64,000 bases of DNA from CAYWKS01 sp964458935 (GCA_964458935.1 CAYWKS010000001.1:62001-126000), one strand, 5' to 3'; numbered from the stretch's first letter, positions 52,399 through 61,857 are shown. Numbers and translations: made by a program. Notes: generated from the letters alone by a model not told the origin.

Positions 52399-54525
52399 TC
52401 ATGCCCCCAAGGCATCGTCCAGGTCATCCGGGCCCCAGATCGCAACGCCCAACTCGCGGGCCTTGTCGAGCTTGCCGCCCGGGTCGTCGCCGGCGATGAG
52501 GATGTCGGTCCGCCTCGAGACGCTGGCGGTCACCTTCGCGCCCATCGCTTCGAGCCGCTCTTTCAGGTCATCGCGCGTCCACGCGGCGAGCGACCCGGTG
52601 ATGACGATCGTCTTGCCGGCGACCGGCGAATCGTCTGCGTCGCCCGGGTCCGGGGTCTCGTGGCTGGTCAGGTCAACGCCGGCGTGGCGCAGATCGGCGA
52701 TGGCCTGTTGACCGCGGTCGCCGGCCAGCCAGTTGTGCAGCGACGCGGCGACGATCGGCCCGACGTCCTCGACCTCGGCCAGGTCGTCGGTGCTCGCCTT
52801 GCTCAGCGCTTCGATGTTGCGGAACCGCCGGCAGAGGGATCGCGCGGTGGCGGTCCCGATGTGCCGGATGCCCAGGCTCGCCAGCACCCGCGACAGCCCG
52901 CGCCCCTTCGATTGCTCGATGCCCGCGACCACGTTCGACGCCGACTTCTCACCCATGCGCTCCAGGCTCGAAAGTTGACCCGTCTCCAGCGCGTACAGGT
53001 CGGCGAAACTGTGCACCAGGTCGTTCTCCAGCAGCTGGTCGATGAGCTTTTCGCCGAGGCCGTCGATGTCCATCTGGCCGCGGCCGGCGAAGTGGATGAG
53101 CGTCTCGCGGAACTGCGCCGGACACTCGGGGTTGGGACAGAACCGCCCGGTCTCGGTCTCGTCGGCGTCGCGCTCGATGACCACGTCCGTCTCGCATTCC
53201 GGGCAACGCTCGGGCGGGTCGATCGGCTTGGCATCGGCGGGCCGCTGGTCAAGCTTGACCTCGATGACCTGGGGGATGATCTCGCCGGCTTTCTCGATGA
53301 CGACGGTGTCACCGATGCGGACGTCGAGTCGCTGGACCTGGCCGAAGTTGTGCAGCGTGGCGTGCTGGACGGTGGTGCCGGCGAGCAGGACCGGGTCCAT
53401 GATCGCGCGGGGGGTTATCTTGCCGGTCTTGCCGACCTTCGGTTCGATGTCCCGCACGACCGTCGTCGCCTGGTCCGGGGCGTACTTGTAGGCGATGCAC
53501 CAGCGCGGGGCCTTGCTGGTGTGGCCGAGCTTCTGCTGCTGATCATAGCGGTCGACCTTCACCACCACCCCATCCACGGGGTAGTCCAGTTGCTCGCGGG
53601 CCCGGTCGAACTGCTGGACGAAGTCCCAGGCGGCGTCGATGTCGGTCGCGGCGGCTGTCGCGGGGTTGGTCGGCACACCCCAGGCGCGCAGCGCTTCGAG
53701 CAACTCGCTGTGACGCGCGAATGCATCGGGCTCGATCGCGCCCCGGCCGTGCGCGTAGAACCACAGCTCCCTGTCCTCGATCTTCCGGGGGTCGAGCTGC
53801 TTGAGTGTGCCGGCGGTGGCGTTGCGGGGGTTCATGAACGGCTGCTCGCCGGCTTCGGCGCGGGCGTCGTTGAGCCGCGCGAACCCGCTGAAGGTCATGA
53901 AGACCTCCCCCCGGACTTCGAGCACACCCGGCAGGTCGGGCCCCTCGCCCTGCTGCAAGCTCAAGGGAATGGCGCGGACGGTCCTGATGTTGTGGGTGAC
54001 GTCGTCGCCCTGCTGACCGTCGCCGCGCGTCAGCGCCCGGACTAGCCGGCCGGTTTCGTAACGCAGGCTGATCGCGACGCCATCGATCTTCGGCTCGCAG
54101 ACGAACCGCGGCTCGGTGACGGCCCTTTCAACCTGTTCGCCTTCGGCGCCGAACAGCGACCGCGACTCGTGCTCGCCCGGTTGCTCGTCCTGGCCGAGTC
54201 TCTTTTCGCTTCGCCGGGCCCAATCGTAGAGCGCGCCGCGATCGTACGTGTTATCGATCGACAGCATGCGGACCGTGTGGGCCACGGTCTGGAACTCGTC
54301 GATGGGCCGGCCGCCCACGCGCCGGGTCGGGCTGTCATCGGTGACGAGGTCGGGATGGGCTTGTTCGAGTTGCTGGAGCTTGTGCATCAGCGTGTCGTAC
54401 TGCCGATCGCTGATCTCGGGCTGGGCCTTGACGTAGTACAGGTGGTCGTGGCGGCGGATCTGGTCGCGCAGCTCGGCGATGCGTTTCGCGTCGGATGACG
54501 TGGACGAGGACGAGGACGAGGGCAT
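52399..54525 (-). CDS. ligA: NAD-dependent DNA ligase
   Basis: 708 residues. Adenylation domain with the nucleotidyl-lysine Lys146 in CEPKIDGVAISL. The OB domain follows, then the four-cysteine zinc finger (CPECETDVV, CPNPECPAQF), helix-hairpin-helix motifs and a C-terminal BRCT domain (GKTIVITGSLAAWTRDDLKE). A polar insert of about 25 residues (GQDEQPGEHESRSLFGAEGE) lies before the catalytic motif. It seals nicks in replication and repair. TAAACT lies six bases before the ATG and there is no ribosome site. recA is upstream on the same strand. Confidence 0.96.
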   Translation of the reverse strand: MPSSSSSSTSSDAKRIAELRDQIRRHDHLYYVKAQPEISDRQYDTLMHKLQQLEQAHPDLVTDDSPTRRVGGRPIDEFQTVAHTVRMLSIDNTYDRGALYDWARRSEKRLGQDEQPGEHESRSLFGAEGEQVERAVTEPRFVCEPKIDGVAISLRYETGRLVRALTRGDGQQGDDVTHNIRTVRAIPLSLQQGEGPDLPGVLEVRGEVFMTFSGFARLNDARAEAGEQPFMNPRNATAGTLKQLDPRKIEDRELWFYAHGRGAIEPDAFARHSELLEALRAWGVPTNPATAAATDIDAAWDFVQQFDRAREQLDYPVDGVVVKVDRYDQQQKLGHTSKAPRWCIAYKYAPDQATTVVRDIEPKVGKTGKITPRAIMDPVLLAGTTVQHATLHNFGQVQRLDVRIGDTVVIEKAGEIIPQVIEVKLDQRPADAKPIDPPERCPECETDVVIERDADETETGRFCPNPECPAQFRETLIHFAGRGQMDIDGLGEKLIDQLLENDLVHSFADLYALETGQLSSLERMGEKSASNVVAGIEQSKGRGLSRVLASLGIRHIGTATARSLCRRFRNIEALSKASTDDLAEVEDVGPIVAASLHNWLAGDRGQQAIADLRHAGVDLTSHETPDPGDADDSPVAGKTIVITGSLAAWTRDDLKERLEAMGAKVTASVSRRTDILIAGDDPGGKLDKARELGVAIWGPDDLDDALGA

Positions 54526-54531
54526 GCGTTC

Positions 54532-54537
54532 AGTTTA
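54532..54537 (-). promoter_or_regulatory. -10 box of ligA, leaderless type
   Basis: On the minus strand TAAACT is followed by six bases and the ligA ATG. The same hexamer serves as -10 in the rpsJ and map promoters. Confidence 0.5.
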
Positions 54538-54672
54538 CCCGCGAAGCGGCGGAGTCGTCCGGCTGCGCGAAGGCGACCACGTGCGGGGCGTTAAGCGCAA
54601 ACGCGACGAGTCGCGTCGCTACGCAGGTGGCGCGGCGACGTGGGGCGATGTGCGGCGCGGCGGCGCGCGGGG

Positions 54673-55815
54673 CTACTGATCGTCGGATTCGGCGTTGTCG
54701 TCCTCAGCGGTGGCGGCGGCCGCCGCCCCCGGCGCGGTGATGCCCTTGGCTTGGAAGACCTTGACCTTGATCTCCTGGAACAGGTCGGGGTTGTCCTTGA
54801 GGAATTGCTTGGAGTTTTCGCGGCCCTGGCCGAGTCGGACGTCGCCGAAGCTGAACCACGCCCCGGACTTGTCGACGACCTTGTCGTTGACCGCGAGGTC
54901 GAGCAGGTCGCCGGTGGCGCTGATGCCCTCGTTGAACATGATGTCGAACTCGGCGTCGCGGAACGGCGGGGCGACCTTGTTCTTGACCACGCGGGCGCGG
55001 ACGCGGTTGCCGACGTTCTGGTCGCCGTCCTTGATCGCGCCGGTGCGGCGGATATCGAGGCGGATGGAGGAGTAGAACTTCAGGGCCCGGCCGCCGGGCG
55101 TGGTCTCGGGGTTGCCGAACATCACGCCGATCTTCTCGCGAAGCTGGTTGATGAAGATGACGGTGGTCTTGGACTTGGCGATGGCGCCGGTGAGTTTGCG
55201 GAGCGCCTGGCTCATGAGCCGGGCCTGGAGGCCGACATGGGAGTCGCCCATTTCGCCTTCGATCTCGGCCTGGGGGATGAGCGCGGCGACGGAGTCGCCG
55301 ACGACGATGTCGACGGCGTTGGAGCGGACGAGCAGCTCGCAGATCTCCAGGGCCTGTTCGCCGGTGTCGGGCTGACTGACGAGCAGTTCTTCGAGGTCGA
55401 CGCCGAGGCGTCGGGCCCACGACGGGTCGAGTGCGTGCTCGGCGTCGATGCAGGCGGCGACGCCGCCGGCCTGCTGGGCGCCGGCGACCACGTGCAGGGC
55501 GAGGGTGGTCTTGCCGCTGGACTCGGGGCCGAAGAACTCGCAGATTCGTCCGCGGGGGATGCCCCGGCCGCCCAGGGCGAGGTCGAGGGAGATCGAGCCG
55601 GTGCTGATGCCCGGGGGGACGCGGGCCGGATCGTCGTCCAACCGCATGATGGAGCCCTTGCCGAAGGCCCGTTCGATCTGCTGAACGGCGCGGTCGAGCG
55701 CCTGTTCCCGGGGGTCGGCAGCGGTCTTGGTGGAGTTGGACTTGGCCATGGTCGCGTCCTTGCGTACGTATTTGCCGTTGTCGGTTTCGGGGATTTTGGT
55801 GGTCGCCGCTACCAT
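54673..55815 (-). CDS. recA: Recombinase RecA
   Basis: 380 residues from this start. The Walker A loop GPESSGKTTLAL is near 96-107, VVGDSVAALIPQAEIEGEMG is the Walker B region and FINQLREKIGVMFGNPETTP spans the L2 area. An Ala/Asp/Glu-rich tail ends the protein. The ATG at 55815 has AAAGGAG; 22 codons later an ATG at 55749 has AAGGA and gives the usual RecA start, so an N-terminal extension is possible but not certain. It forms the recombination filament and triggers LexA cleavage. Confidence 0.96.
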   Translation of the reverse strand: MVAATTKIPETDNGKYVRKDATMAKSNSTKTAADPREQALDRAVQQIERAFGKGSIMRLDDDPARVPPGISTGSISLDLALGGRGIPRGRICEFFGPESSGKTTLALHVVAGAQQAGGVAACIDAEHALDPSWARRLGVDLEELLVSQPDTGEQALEICELLVRSNAVDIVVGDSVAALIPQAEIEGEMGDSHVGLQARLMSQALRKLTGAIAKSKTTVIFINQLREKIGVMFGNPETTPGGRALKFYSSIRLDIRRTGAIKDGDQNVGNRVRARVVKNKVAPPFRDAEFDIMFNEGISATGDLLDLAVNDKVVDKSGAWFSFGDVRLGQGRENSKQFLKDNPDLFQEIKVKVFQAKGITAPGAAAAATAEDDNAESDDQ

Positions 55816-55854
55816 AGTGCCGGGCTCCTTTCGCGTCAATGTTAGGTGGTTGTC

Positions 55855-55901
55855 AGCATACCCGAACATCGACCGAATGCAAGCAGATTGTTCAGTATCT
55901 G
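55855..55901 (-). promoter_or_regulatory. recA promoter and candidate SOS-type operator
   Basis: On the minus strand TTGCAT (55882-55877), 16 bases and TATGCT (55860-55855). Just upstream is an inverted repeat CAGAT-N8-ATCTG (55884-55901), with the half-site spacing of known LexA boxes but a different sequence. Confidence 0.5.
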
Positions 55902-55992
55902 TTGGGATTTTTGCGGTATTCAGGTGTCAGTGACAGAGGCTTGGCACCGGCCGGGCCGGCGTGGCGGGGTGTCGCCCGGTTGGGCGGGGCTT

Positions 55993-55998
55993 TATGAT
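55993..55998 (+). promoter_or_regulatory. -10 box of the uronate isomerase gene
   Basis: TATGAT, with a leader of about 40 bases to the ATG. TTGGGC 13 bases before it is too close for a -35. Confidence 0.4.
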
Positions 55999-56043
55999 GC
56001 GCGATCCACCCCGAACGCCCCACCGACAAGGACCACGCGGACC

Positions 56044-57462
56044 ATGAGCTTCATCAACGACGACTTCCTGTTGAGCAATGACACCGCCCGGACGCTCTAC
56101 CACGAGCACGCCGCCGACCAGCCGATCTACGACTATCACTGCCACCTGCCCCCGGCGGACCTGGCGAACGACCGGCAGTTCGACAACCTGTACGACGTCT
56201 GGCTGGCGGGGGATCATTACAAGTGGCGGGCGATGCGGACCAACGGCGTGCCGGAGCGGCTGTGCACGGGCGACGCCGACCCGTTCGAGAAGTTCAAGGC
56301 GTACGCCCGGACCGTGCCGCACACGCTGCGTAACCCGCTGTACCACTGGACCCACATGGAGTTGAAGCGGTACTTCGGGATCGACACGCTGCTCAACGAG
56401 GACACCGCCGAGGAGGTCTGGACGGAGGCGAACCGCCAGCTCAAGCAGATGCGGGTCAGCGACATCCTGGCGAAGTTCAAGGTGGCGGTGATCGGGACGA
56501 CGGACGACCCGGCGGACACGCTGGAGCATCACGCGGCGCTGCGGGACAACTCGCCGCTGGCGGACACGGCGGTGTACCCGGCGTTCCGCCCGGACAAGTG
56601 CTACCAGATCGCCGACCCGGCGAAGTACAACGCGTACATCGCGGGGCTGGAGAAGGCGGCCGGGGCGAGCTGCGACAGTTTCGACGCGTTCATCGAGGTC
56701 ATCCGGGCGCGGCACGACTACTTCCACGAGATGGGCTCGCGGCTGAGCGACCACGGGTTGAACGTGATGCCCGTGGCGTCGTGCACGCAGGGCCAGGCCC
56801 GCGCGATCTTCGATAAGGTTCGTGGCGAGCAGCACCCCACCGAGAACGAGCAGCACCAGTTTCTCGTGTACGTCATGGACCAACTCGGCGAGATGGACGC
56901 GGACAAGGGCTGGGCGAAGCAGTTGCACCTGGGCGCGATGCGGAACAACAACCCGTGGGCGTTGGAGAACCTCGGGCCGGACACGGGCTTCGACTCGATC
57001 GGCGACTGGCTCCAGGCCGAGGGCCTGAGCCGGTACCTCGGCGGGCTCGCCGGGCGGAACAAGATGCCCAAGGTGGTGCTGTACAACCTCAACCCGCACC
57101 AGAACTACGTGTTCGCGACGATGATCGGCAACTTCATGGACGGGTCGGTGCCGGGCAAGGTGCAGTTCGGCTCGGGCTGGTGGTTCTGCGATCAGCTCGA
57201 GGGGATGACGTGGCAGATGAACGCGCTGAGCAACTGCGGGCTGCTGACGCGTTTCGTGGGGATGCTGACCGACTCGCGGAGCTTTTTGAGCTACCCGCGG
57301 CACGAGTATTTCCGGCGGCTGCTTTGCGAACTTGTCGGCCGCGACGTCGAGGCGGGCCTGCTGCCGAAGGACATGGCGATGCTCGGCCAGGTCGTGGAGA
57401 ACATCTGCTTCAAGAACGCCGTCGAGTACTTCGGCATGGCGCTCAAAGGCAAGTGGGCGTAA
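56044..57462 (+). CDS. uxaC: Uronate isomerase (glucuronate/galacturonate)
   Basis: 472 residues, the usual length. The amidohydrolase-type metal site is PIYDYHCHLPPADLAND. FGIDTLLNEDTAEEVW, the LGAMRNNNPWALENLGPDTG block and the WQMNALSNCGLLTRFVGMLTD end are characteristic. It converts glucuronate to fructuronate or galacturonate to tagaturonate in the cytoplasm. No uxaA/B or uxuA/B is beside it. It fits the lyase and sulfatases elsewhere in the window that would release uronic acids. Confidence 0.95.
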   Translation: MSFINDDFLLSNDTARTLYHEHAADQPIYDYHCHLPPADLANDRQFDNLYDVWLAGDHYKWRAMRTNGVPERLCTGDADPFEKFKAYARTVPHTLRNPLYHWTHMELKRYFGIDTLLNEDTAEEVWTEANRQLKQMRVSDILAKFKVAVIGTTDDPADTLEHHAALRDNSPLADTAVYPAFRPDKCYQIADPAKYNAYIAGLEKAAGASCDSFDAFIEVIRARHDYFHEMGSRLSDHGLNVMPVASCTQGQARAIFDKVRGEQHPTENEQHQFLVYVMDQLGEMDADKGWAKQLHLGAMRNNNPWALENLGPDTGFDSIGDWLQAEGLSRYLGGLAGRNKMPKVVLYNLNPHQNYVFATMIGNFMDGSVPGKVQFGSGWWFCDQLEGMTWQMNALSNCGLLTRFVGMLTDSRSFLSYPRHEYFRRLLCELVGRDVEAGLLPKDMAMLGQVVENICFKNAVEYFGMALKGKWA

Positions 57463-57550
57463 CCCGAAACGACGCGAAACGATGCGACGCGATTGATCGC
57501 GTTGCCGCGACGCGGCAAGCCGCGCCGCTTCGTGAGGCGTGCGGTTGGGG

Positions 57551-57556
57551 TACATT
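57551..57556 (+). promoter_or_regulatory. -10 box of the LOG-family gene, leaderless type
   Basis: TACATT ends six bases before the ATG at 57563; no ribosome site is present. Confidence 0.45.
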
Positions 57557-57562
57557 GCCGCC

Positions 57563-58111
57563 ATGGATGCGATCTGCGTTTACTGCTCGGCGGCGGCGCG
57601 CGTGGAGCCGACCTACTTCGACGCGGCGCGGGAGGTCGGCCGACTCATCGCCGAACGCGCCGGGACGCTGGTGTTCGGCGGCAATTGCCTGGGGTGCATG
57701 AACGCGGTCGCCGAGTCGGTCCACGCCCACGGCGGGCGGGTCGTCGGCGTCACGCCCCAGCTCATGCACGACCAGGGCACCAGCTACGAGCAAGCCGACG
57801 AGCTGATCGTCACCCCCGACATGCGACGGCGCAAGGCGGAGATGGAGCGACGGGCCGACGCGTTCGTCGTGCTCGCCGGGGGCTTCGGCACCCTCGAAGA
57901 ACTGTTCGAGATCCTCGTGCATCGCCACATGGGCTACCACGACAAGCCGATCGTCCTGCTCAACACGGCCGGGTACTACGACCCGCTGGTGGAGATGTTC
58001 GAGCACATGACCCGCAGCGGTTTCGTGAGGGAGGTCTACCAGCGATTCTACCGCGTGGTCGAGACCCCGGAAGCGGTGTTCGAGGCGCTCGATCAGTGGG
58101 GCGTGTGTTGA
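57563..58111 (+). CDS. LOG-family protein (nucleoside-5'-monophosphate phosphoribohydrolase-like)
   Basis: 182 residues. It begins ICVYCSAAARVEPTYFDAAR, as LOG proteins do. The nucleotide-binding motif usually written PGGxGTxxE reads AGGFGTLEELFE here, with Ala for Pro, and RRRKAEMERRADAFVVLAGG just before it is conserved. LOG enzymes release adenine-type bases from nucleotide monophosphates; many bacterial ones were called lysine decarboxylases in error. It converges tail to tail on a lipoprotein gene, with their stops adjacent. Confidence 0.9.
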   Translation: MDAICVYCSAAARVEPTYFDAAREVGRLIAERAGTLVFGGNCLGCMNAVAESVHAHGGRVVGVTPQLMHDQGTSYEQADELIVTPDMRRRKAEMERRADAFVVLAGGFGTLEELFEILVHRHMGYHDKPIVLLNTAGYYDPLVEMFEHMTRSGFVREVYQRFYRVVETPEAVFEALDQWGVC

Positions 58112-58798
58112 TCAATCCAGCTTGACGGTGCGGCGGAGCGGGCCGTCCGTCGGGCGGGGGTAGCGCTCGGCGATCTCCTCGAGCAGGTACCGCATGACCC
58201 GCGGATCGGGGATGTCGTTGATGCTGATCGCCGAACCGACCCAGACCTCCCGGTGCGGGTCCCTGACATCGTAGACGTAGACGGCGACGGCGTGGGCCCA
58301 GCCCGTTGCGGGCCGACCGGCTTCGGCGGGGCCGGCCTTGCCCAGTTGCACCGCGGCGGGGATGAGGAACTCGACGGGCCCGTAGGCGTAGTCGAGGCTG
58401 AGGATGAACTGCGGGTCAGCCGGGTCGAGCCGGTACCCGCGCTCCTGGAAGGCGCGGCGGCTGTACGCGGCGACCTCACGGAGCAGGTCGTTGCGATCGG
58501 CGGCGGTGGTCAGCGGCTCCTGCCGGGGCTGGGCGAGGAAGCCGTGGTCGTCGAGGAAGCTGACGAAGGCGTCGGCGACGCGGCGGCTGAGCGCGATGCC
58601 CCGCTGCGGCTGGGCGGGCGTGTGCGCCACGGCGAACCGCTGCATCGCTTCCAGCTTCGCCGTCGGTTCGCGTGTCGCGTCGATATCGACGGGGATCGCG
58701 CGGCTGCAGCCGCCGACCAGGCCGGCCAGTCCGAGCATCGTCACCAGTAACCCACGCTGCACGATCAATAGGATGCACCGATTCCCACGCTGCGCCAA
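58112..58798 (-). CDS. Putative lipoprotein of unknown function
   Basis: 228 residues from a TTG three bases after the previous stop; a GTG at 58762 or ATG at 58738 would shorten it. A hydrophobic stretch ends in the lipobox LVGGC. The later part has QFILSLDYAYGP and AVAVYVYDVRDPHREVWVGS, with the beta pattern of DUF4136-like lipoproteins, but the match is loose. It probably sits in the outer membrane or periplasm. It follows the polyprenyl synthase gene closely, so they may share a transcript. Confidence 0.7.
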   Translation of the reverse strand: MAQRGNRCILLIVQRGLLVTMLGLAGLVGGCSRAIPVDIDATREPTAKLEAMQRFAVAHTPAQPQRGIALSRRVADAFVSFLDDHGFLAQPRQEPLTTAADRNDLLREVAAYSRRAFQERGYRLDPADPQFILSLDYAYGPVEFLIPAAVQLGKAGPAEAGRPATGWAHAVAVYVYDVRDPHREVWVGSAISINDIPDPRVMRYLLEEIAERYPRPTDGPLRRTVKLD

Positions 58799-58801
58799 GG
58801 A

Positions 58802-59797
58802 TCAGGCCTGGCGGCTGAGCACGGCGTCAGCCATGGCGTCGAGCAGGTCACGCGCCGGCGACTCGGACAGCAGGCGGCACTGGCCCTTGGCCTCGCGGAT
58901 GAGCTGCTCGGCGCGACGCCGCGCGTAGACCACCGAGTCGGTCTTGCCGAGCAGTTCGGCGATGCGGCGGCCGCGGTCGGCGTCGTCGCCCCGCAGCAGG
59001 CTCAACAGGTGCTGCCGCTGCGGCGGGTGGGCCGTCTCCAGCCGATGGATCAGCGGCAGGGTGAGCTTGCCCTTCTCCAGGTCCTTGCCGAGCGTCTTGC
59101 CGACGACCGCCTCGTTGCCGACCAGGTCCAGCAGGTCGTCGATGATCTGGAACGCGGCGCCCAGCTTCGTGCCGAACTGCGCCATCGCGTTGCAGGTCGG
59201 CTTGCCCGAGCCGCTGACCATCGCGCCCAGCCGGCAGGCGACGGCGCACAGCGCGCCGGTCTTCCGCTCGATGATCTGCATGTAGGTCTGCTCATCGAGG
59301 CTGAGGTTGTTGCGGTTGGCCAGTTGGAGCAGCTCGCCCTCGCAGACGGTGTTGGTGGCGCCGGCGATGAGCCGGGCAGCGACCTGGCTGTCGAGCGAGC
59401 TGCACAGGTGGTAGGCGTGGCTGATGAGGTAGTCGCCCAGCATGACCGCCGCCTCGTTGCCGCGGAGCGCGTTGACGGTCGCGCCCTGGCGGCGCGTGTC
59501 GGCCTCGTCGAGGATGTCGTCGTGCACCAGCGTCGCCATGTGCACCATCTCCACCACCGTGGCGAGGGTGCGGTGGGCGTCGGTCAGGTCGGCCAGGGGA
59601 TCGGCGGCCTGGCCGGTGATCAGCAGCAGCATCGGCCGCAGCATCTTGCCGCGGTACCGCTCGATGTGCACCACCAGGTCGTTCACGCAGGGCAGGTCGC
59701 TGTGCAACTCCGCGGCGAAGCGCGTCTCCACCTCGGCGAGCTGGGCGGCCAGCGTCTCGTTCAGGGCCTGATACTTTTCGTCAATGAGCAGTAGCAT
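58802..59797 (-). CDS. Polyprenyl diphosphate synthase
   Basis: 331 residues. Both aspartate-rich motifs are intact: DDILD in VHDDILDEADTRRQG and DDLLD in FQIIDDLLDLVGNEA. GKMLRPMLLLITGQA and DYLISHAYHLCS are typical of long-chain (E)-prenyl synthases, which make the quinone side chain (C40-C50) from FPP and IPP. The chain length cannot be read here. I took the ATG; a TTG at 59830 is an alternative start. Confidence 0.92.
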   Translation of the reverse strand: MLLLIDEKYQALNETLAAQLAEVETRFAAELHSDLPCVNDLVVHIERYRGKMLRPMLLLITGQAADPLADLTDAHRTLATVVEMVHMATLVHDDILDEADTRRQGATVNALRGNEAAVMLGDYLISHAYHLCSSLDSQVAARLIAGATNTVCEGELLQLANRNNLSLDEQTYMQIIERKTGALCAVACRLGAMVSGSGKPTCNAMAQFGTKLGAAFQIIDDLLDLVGNEAVVGKTLGKDLEKGKLTLPLIHRLETAHPPQRQHLLSLLRGDDADRGRRIAELLGKTDSVVYARRRAEQLIREAKGQCRLLSESPARDLLDAMADAVLSRQA

Positions 59798-59841
59798 GGT
59801 GTCGACTGCGGCGAGTCCAGGCGTCCGCAAAGCGGCGTATC

Positions 59842-61857
59842 CTAGGCGTCGGCGGGATGACTGTCACCTGGGGCGGTGTCGCGTTCGGCCGATCCGTCGC
59901 GCAGGGCTTCGATCCGGCGGCGCAGGGCCGCGGCGATCGCGTCGTTGCGGCCCGGCCGGTCGCGCGCCTCGTCGCGGAGCTCGGCGGCGGTGACCGGCCG
60001 GCCGAACACCACCCGGCTGTGACTGGCCCGCCAGAGCGACCCGTAGGCCGAGACGCCCCTCGGCGTGCCGTCGATGTAAACCGCCACCAGCGGCGCGTCG
60101 GCGCGATGGGCGAGCAGCCCCACCCCCGACTCAAAGGCCTTCAACCCCTCGCCGGGGGCGCGGTTGATCCCGCCCTCGGGGAAGATGCCGACCAGTTCGC
60201 CCCGGTCGAGCGCGGCGATCGCCGCGCGGAGCGACTGCCGCGTGCCCCGGCCGGTGTCCCGGTCGACCGGGAGGATCTCGACCAGCCGCCAGAACCAGCG
60301 CATCGGCCGGATCATCATGTCGGTCGCCATCATCCACCGGACCCGGCGCTGCAGCGCCGCCTGGACCAGGAACGGGTCCACGCCCGAGGTGTGGTTGATC
60401 ACCAGCACCGCCCCGCCGGTCGACGGGACGTGGTGGGCCCCGTCGAAGCGCACACGATGGAACGCCTGGCCGTACAGCCGCACCACCCGCCAGCCGAGGT
60501 TGAGCATCGGCCGGTGCATCGGGCCGCGGAACACGTACCGCCGCAACCCCCACAGCGCCGTGACGATCAGCAGCCCGCTGAAGACGTGGGCGGCGGTGAG
60601 CACATGCCGGTCGGCGTCGGGCAGCCGCCAGATCACGAACGAGACGATGATCCCGGCCAGGTCGCCCATCATGTCCTTGAAGCCCATGACCCGGCCGCGG
60701 AACCCGTCGGCGGTGATCTGCTGGGCCATGCTGTTGATCGTGATCAGCAGCGACCCGCCGAACAGCCCGCAGGCGATCGCGATGACCACGCCCAGGGCCT
60801 TGATCGGCACGACCACGAGCAGGGACAGGCAGATGGCCACGCCGATCATGCACACCGTGATGATGACCTCGCTGCCGAGCCGGCTGTTGATCGTGCCCAG
60901 CAGCACGGCGCCCAGCAGCATGCCCAGGCCGAACCCCCCCGCGATCATGGCGAAGTCCTCGACGTCGCCGGTGCCCCCGTGGTACCCGACGGCGATCGCG
61001 CCGCCGGCGGCCATGACCAGTTGCGACCCGCCCCAGAACATGATGAACACGACGGTGAGCGCGGCGAGCGGGTGGTGCTGGAGGATGTAGCGGCCGCCGC
61101 GGCCGACCTCGATCAGCGGCGTGAGCGGCCCGAGCCCGGCCCCGAGGCCCGGCCGCGCGTGCCGGCGCACCGGGGTCTTCAGGAACGGCCACATCCAACC
61201 CGGCAGCAGGTAACACAACGCCGAAGCGAGGATGCACGCCCGCAACGCGTGCTCGGACAGCGGCCCGCCCACGATGAACCCGAACAGGTTGCCGATGATC
61301 CCCATCCCGATGATCACGGAGTTGGCCCGCTGAAGCACGTGGTAGCCGACGACGTTGGGGATGATGCTGTTGCGGGCGGGCGTGAACGTCGCGGCGAAGA
61401 AGCCGATGCAGAACATCAGCCCCCAGACCTTCCACGCGTGGGTCAGCTCCAGGCCCGCGAAGCCGAGCCACGGCTCGTACATGCCGGGCACCTCGCCGGC
61501 GCTGCCCGCGGGCAGCAGCGTGAACGCGAACAGCACGATCACCCCGCGCGCTTCATCGGCGACGAACATGATCCACTTCCGCGGCAGCCGGTCGGCGAGC
61601 CAGCCCGCAAACGGGCCCCACAACACGTACGGCAGGAAGAAGAAGAAGTTGATGCCCGCGACGATCGAGGCGTCCGGCAAGCGGCGGTCGGCCATCACCC
61701 CCTCGATCACGCCGTAGCCCAGCATCACCTGCACGCTCAGCATCGCCAGCCGATCGGCGAATCCGCTGGCGAACGTGCTGGTCCACAGGAAGTGGAAGCT
61801 GTAGCTGCGGCCCAGGCGGGCCGGCCCTCGCGCGGCTGGTGAAGGATCGGTCGGCAT
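59842..61857 (-). CDS. MFS transporter fused to a PlsC-type acyltransferase
   Basis: 671 residues. Residues ~1-450 form an MFS transporter with about 12 segments (GINFFFFLPYVLWGPFAGWL, FVADEARGVIVLFAF). From about 460 a 1-acyl-glycerol-phosphate acyltransferase domain starts (MLNLGWRVVRLYG), with the HX4D motif in VINHTSGVDPFLV and FPEGGINRAPGEG. The layout recalls LplT-Aas, which retrieves and re-acylates lysophospholipids, but the acyl-ACP ligase third of Aas is missing. It may flip and acylate a lysolipid. TACACT lies eight bases before the ATG. Confidence 0.88.
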   Translation of the reverse strand: MPTDPSPAARGPARLGRSYSFHFLWTSTFASGFADRLAMLSVQVMLGYGVIEGVMADRRLPDASIVAGINFFFFLPYVLWGPFAGWLADRLPRKWIMFVADEARGVIVLFAFTLLPAGSAGEVPGMYEPWLGFAGLELTHAWKVWGLMFCIGFFAATFTPARNSIIPNVVGYHVLQRANSVIIGMGIIGNLFGFIVGGPLSEHALRACILASALCYLLPGWMWPFLKTPVRRHARPGLGAGLGPLTPLIEVGRGGRYILQHHPLAALTVVFIMFWGGSQLVMAAGGAIAVGYHGGTGDVEDFAMIAGGFGLGMLLGAVLLGTINSRLGSEVIITVCMIGVAICLSLLVVVPIKALGVVIAIACGLFGGSLLITINSMAQQITADGFRGRVMGFKDMMGDLAGIIVSFVIWRLPDADRHVLTAAHVFSGLLIVTALWGLRRYVFRGPMHRPMLNLGWRVVRLYGQAFHRVRFDGAHHVPSTGGAVLVINHTSGVDPFLVQAALQRRVRWMMATDMMIRPMRWFWRLVEILPVDRDTGRGTRQSLRAAIAALDRGELVGIFPEGGINRAPGEGLKAFESGVGLLAHRADAPLVAVYIDGTPRGVSAYGSLWRASHSRVVFGRPVTAAELRDEARDRPGRNDAIAAALRRRIEALRDGSAERDTAPGDSHPADA

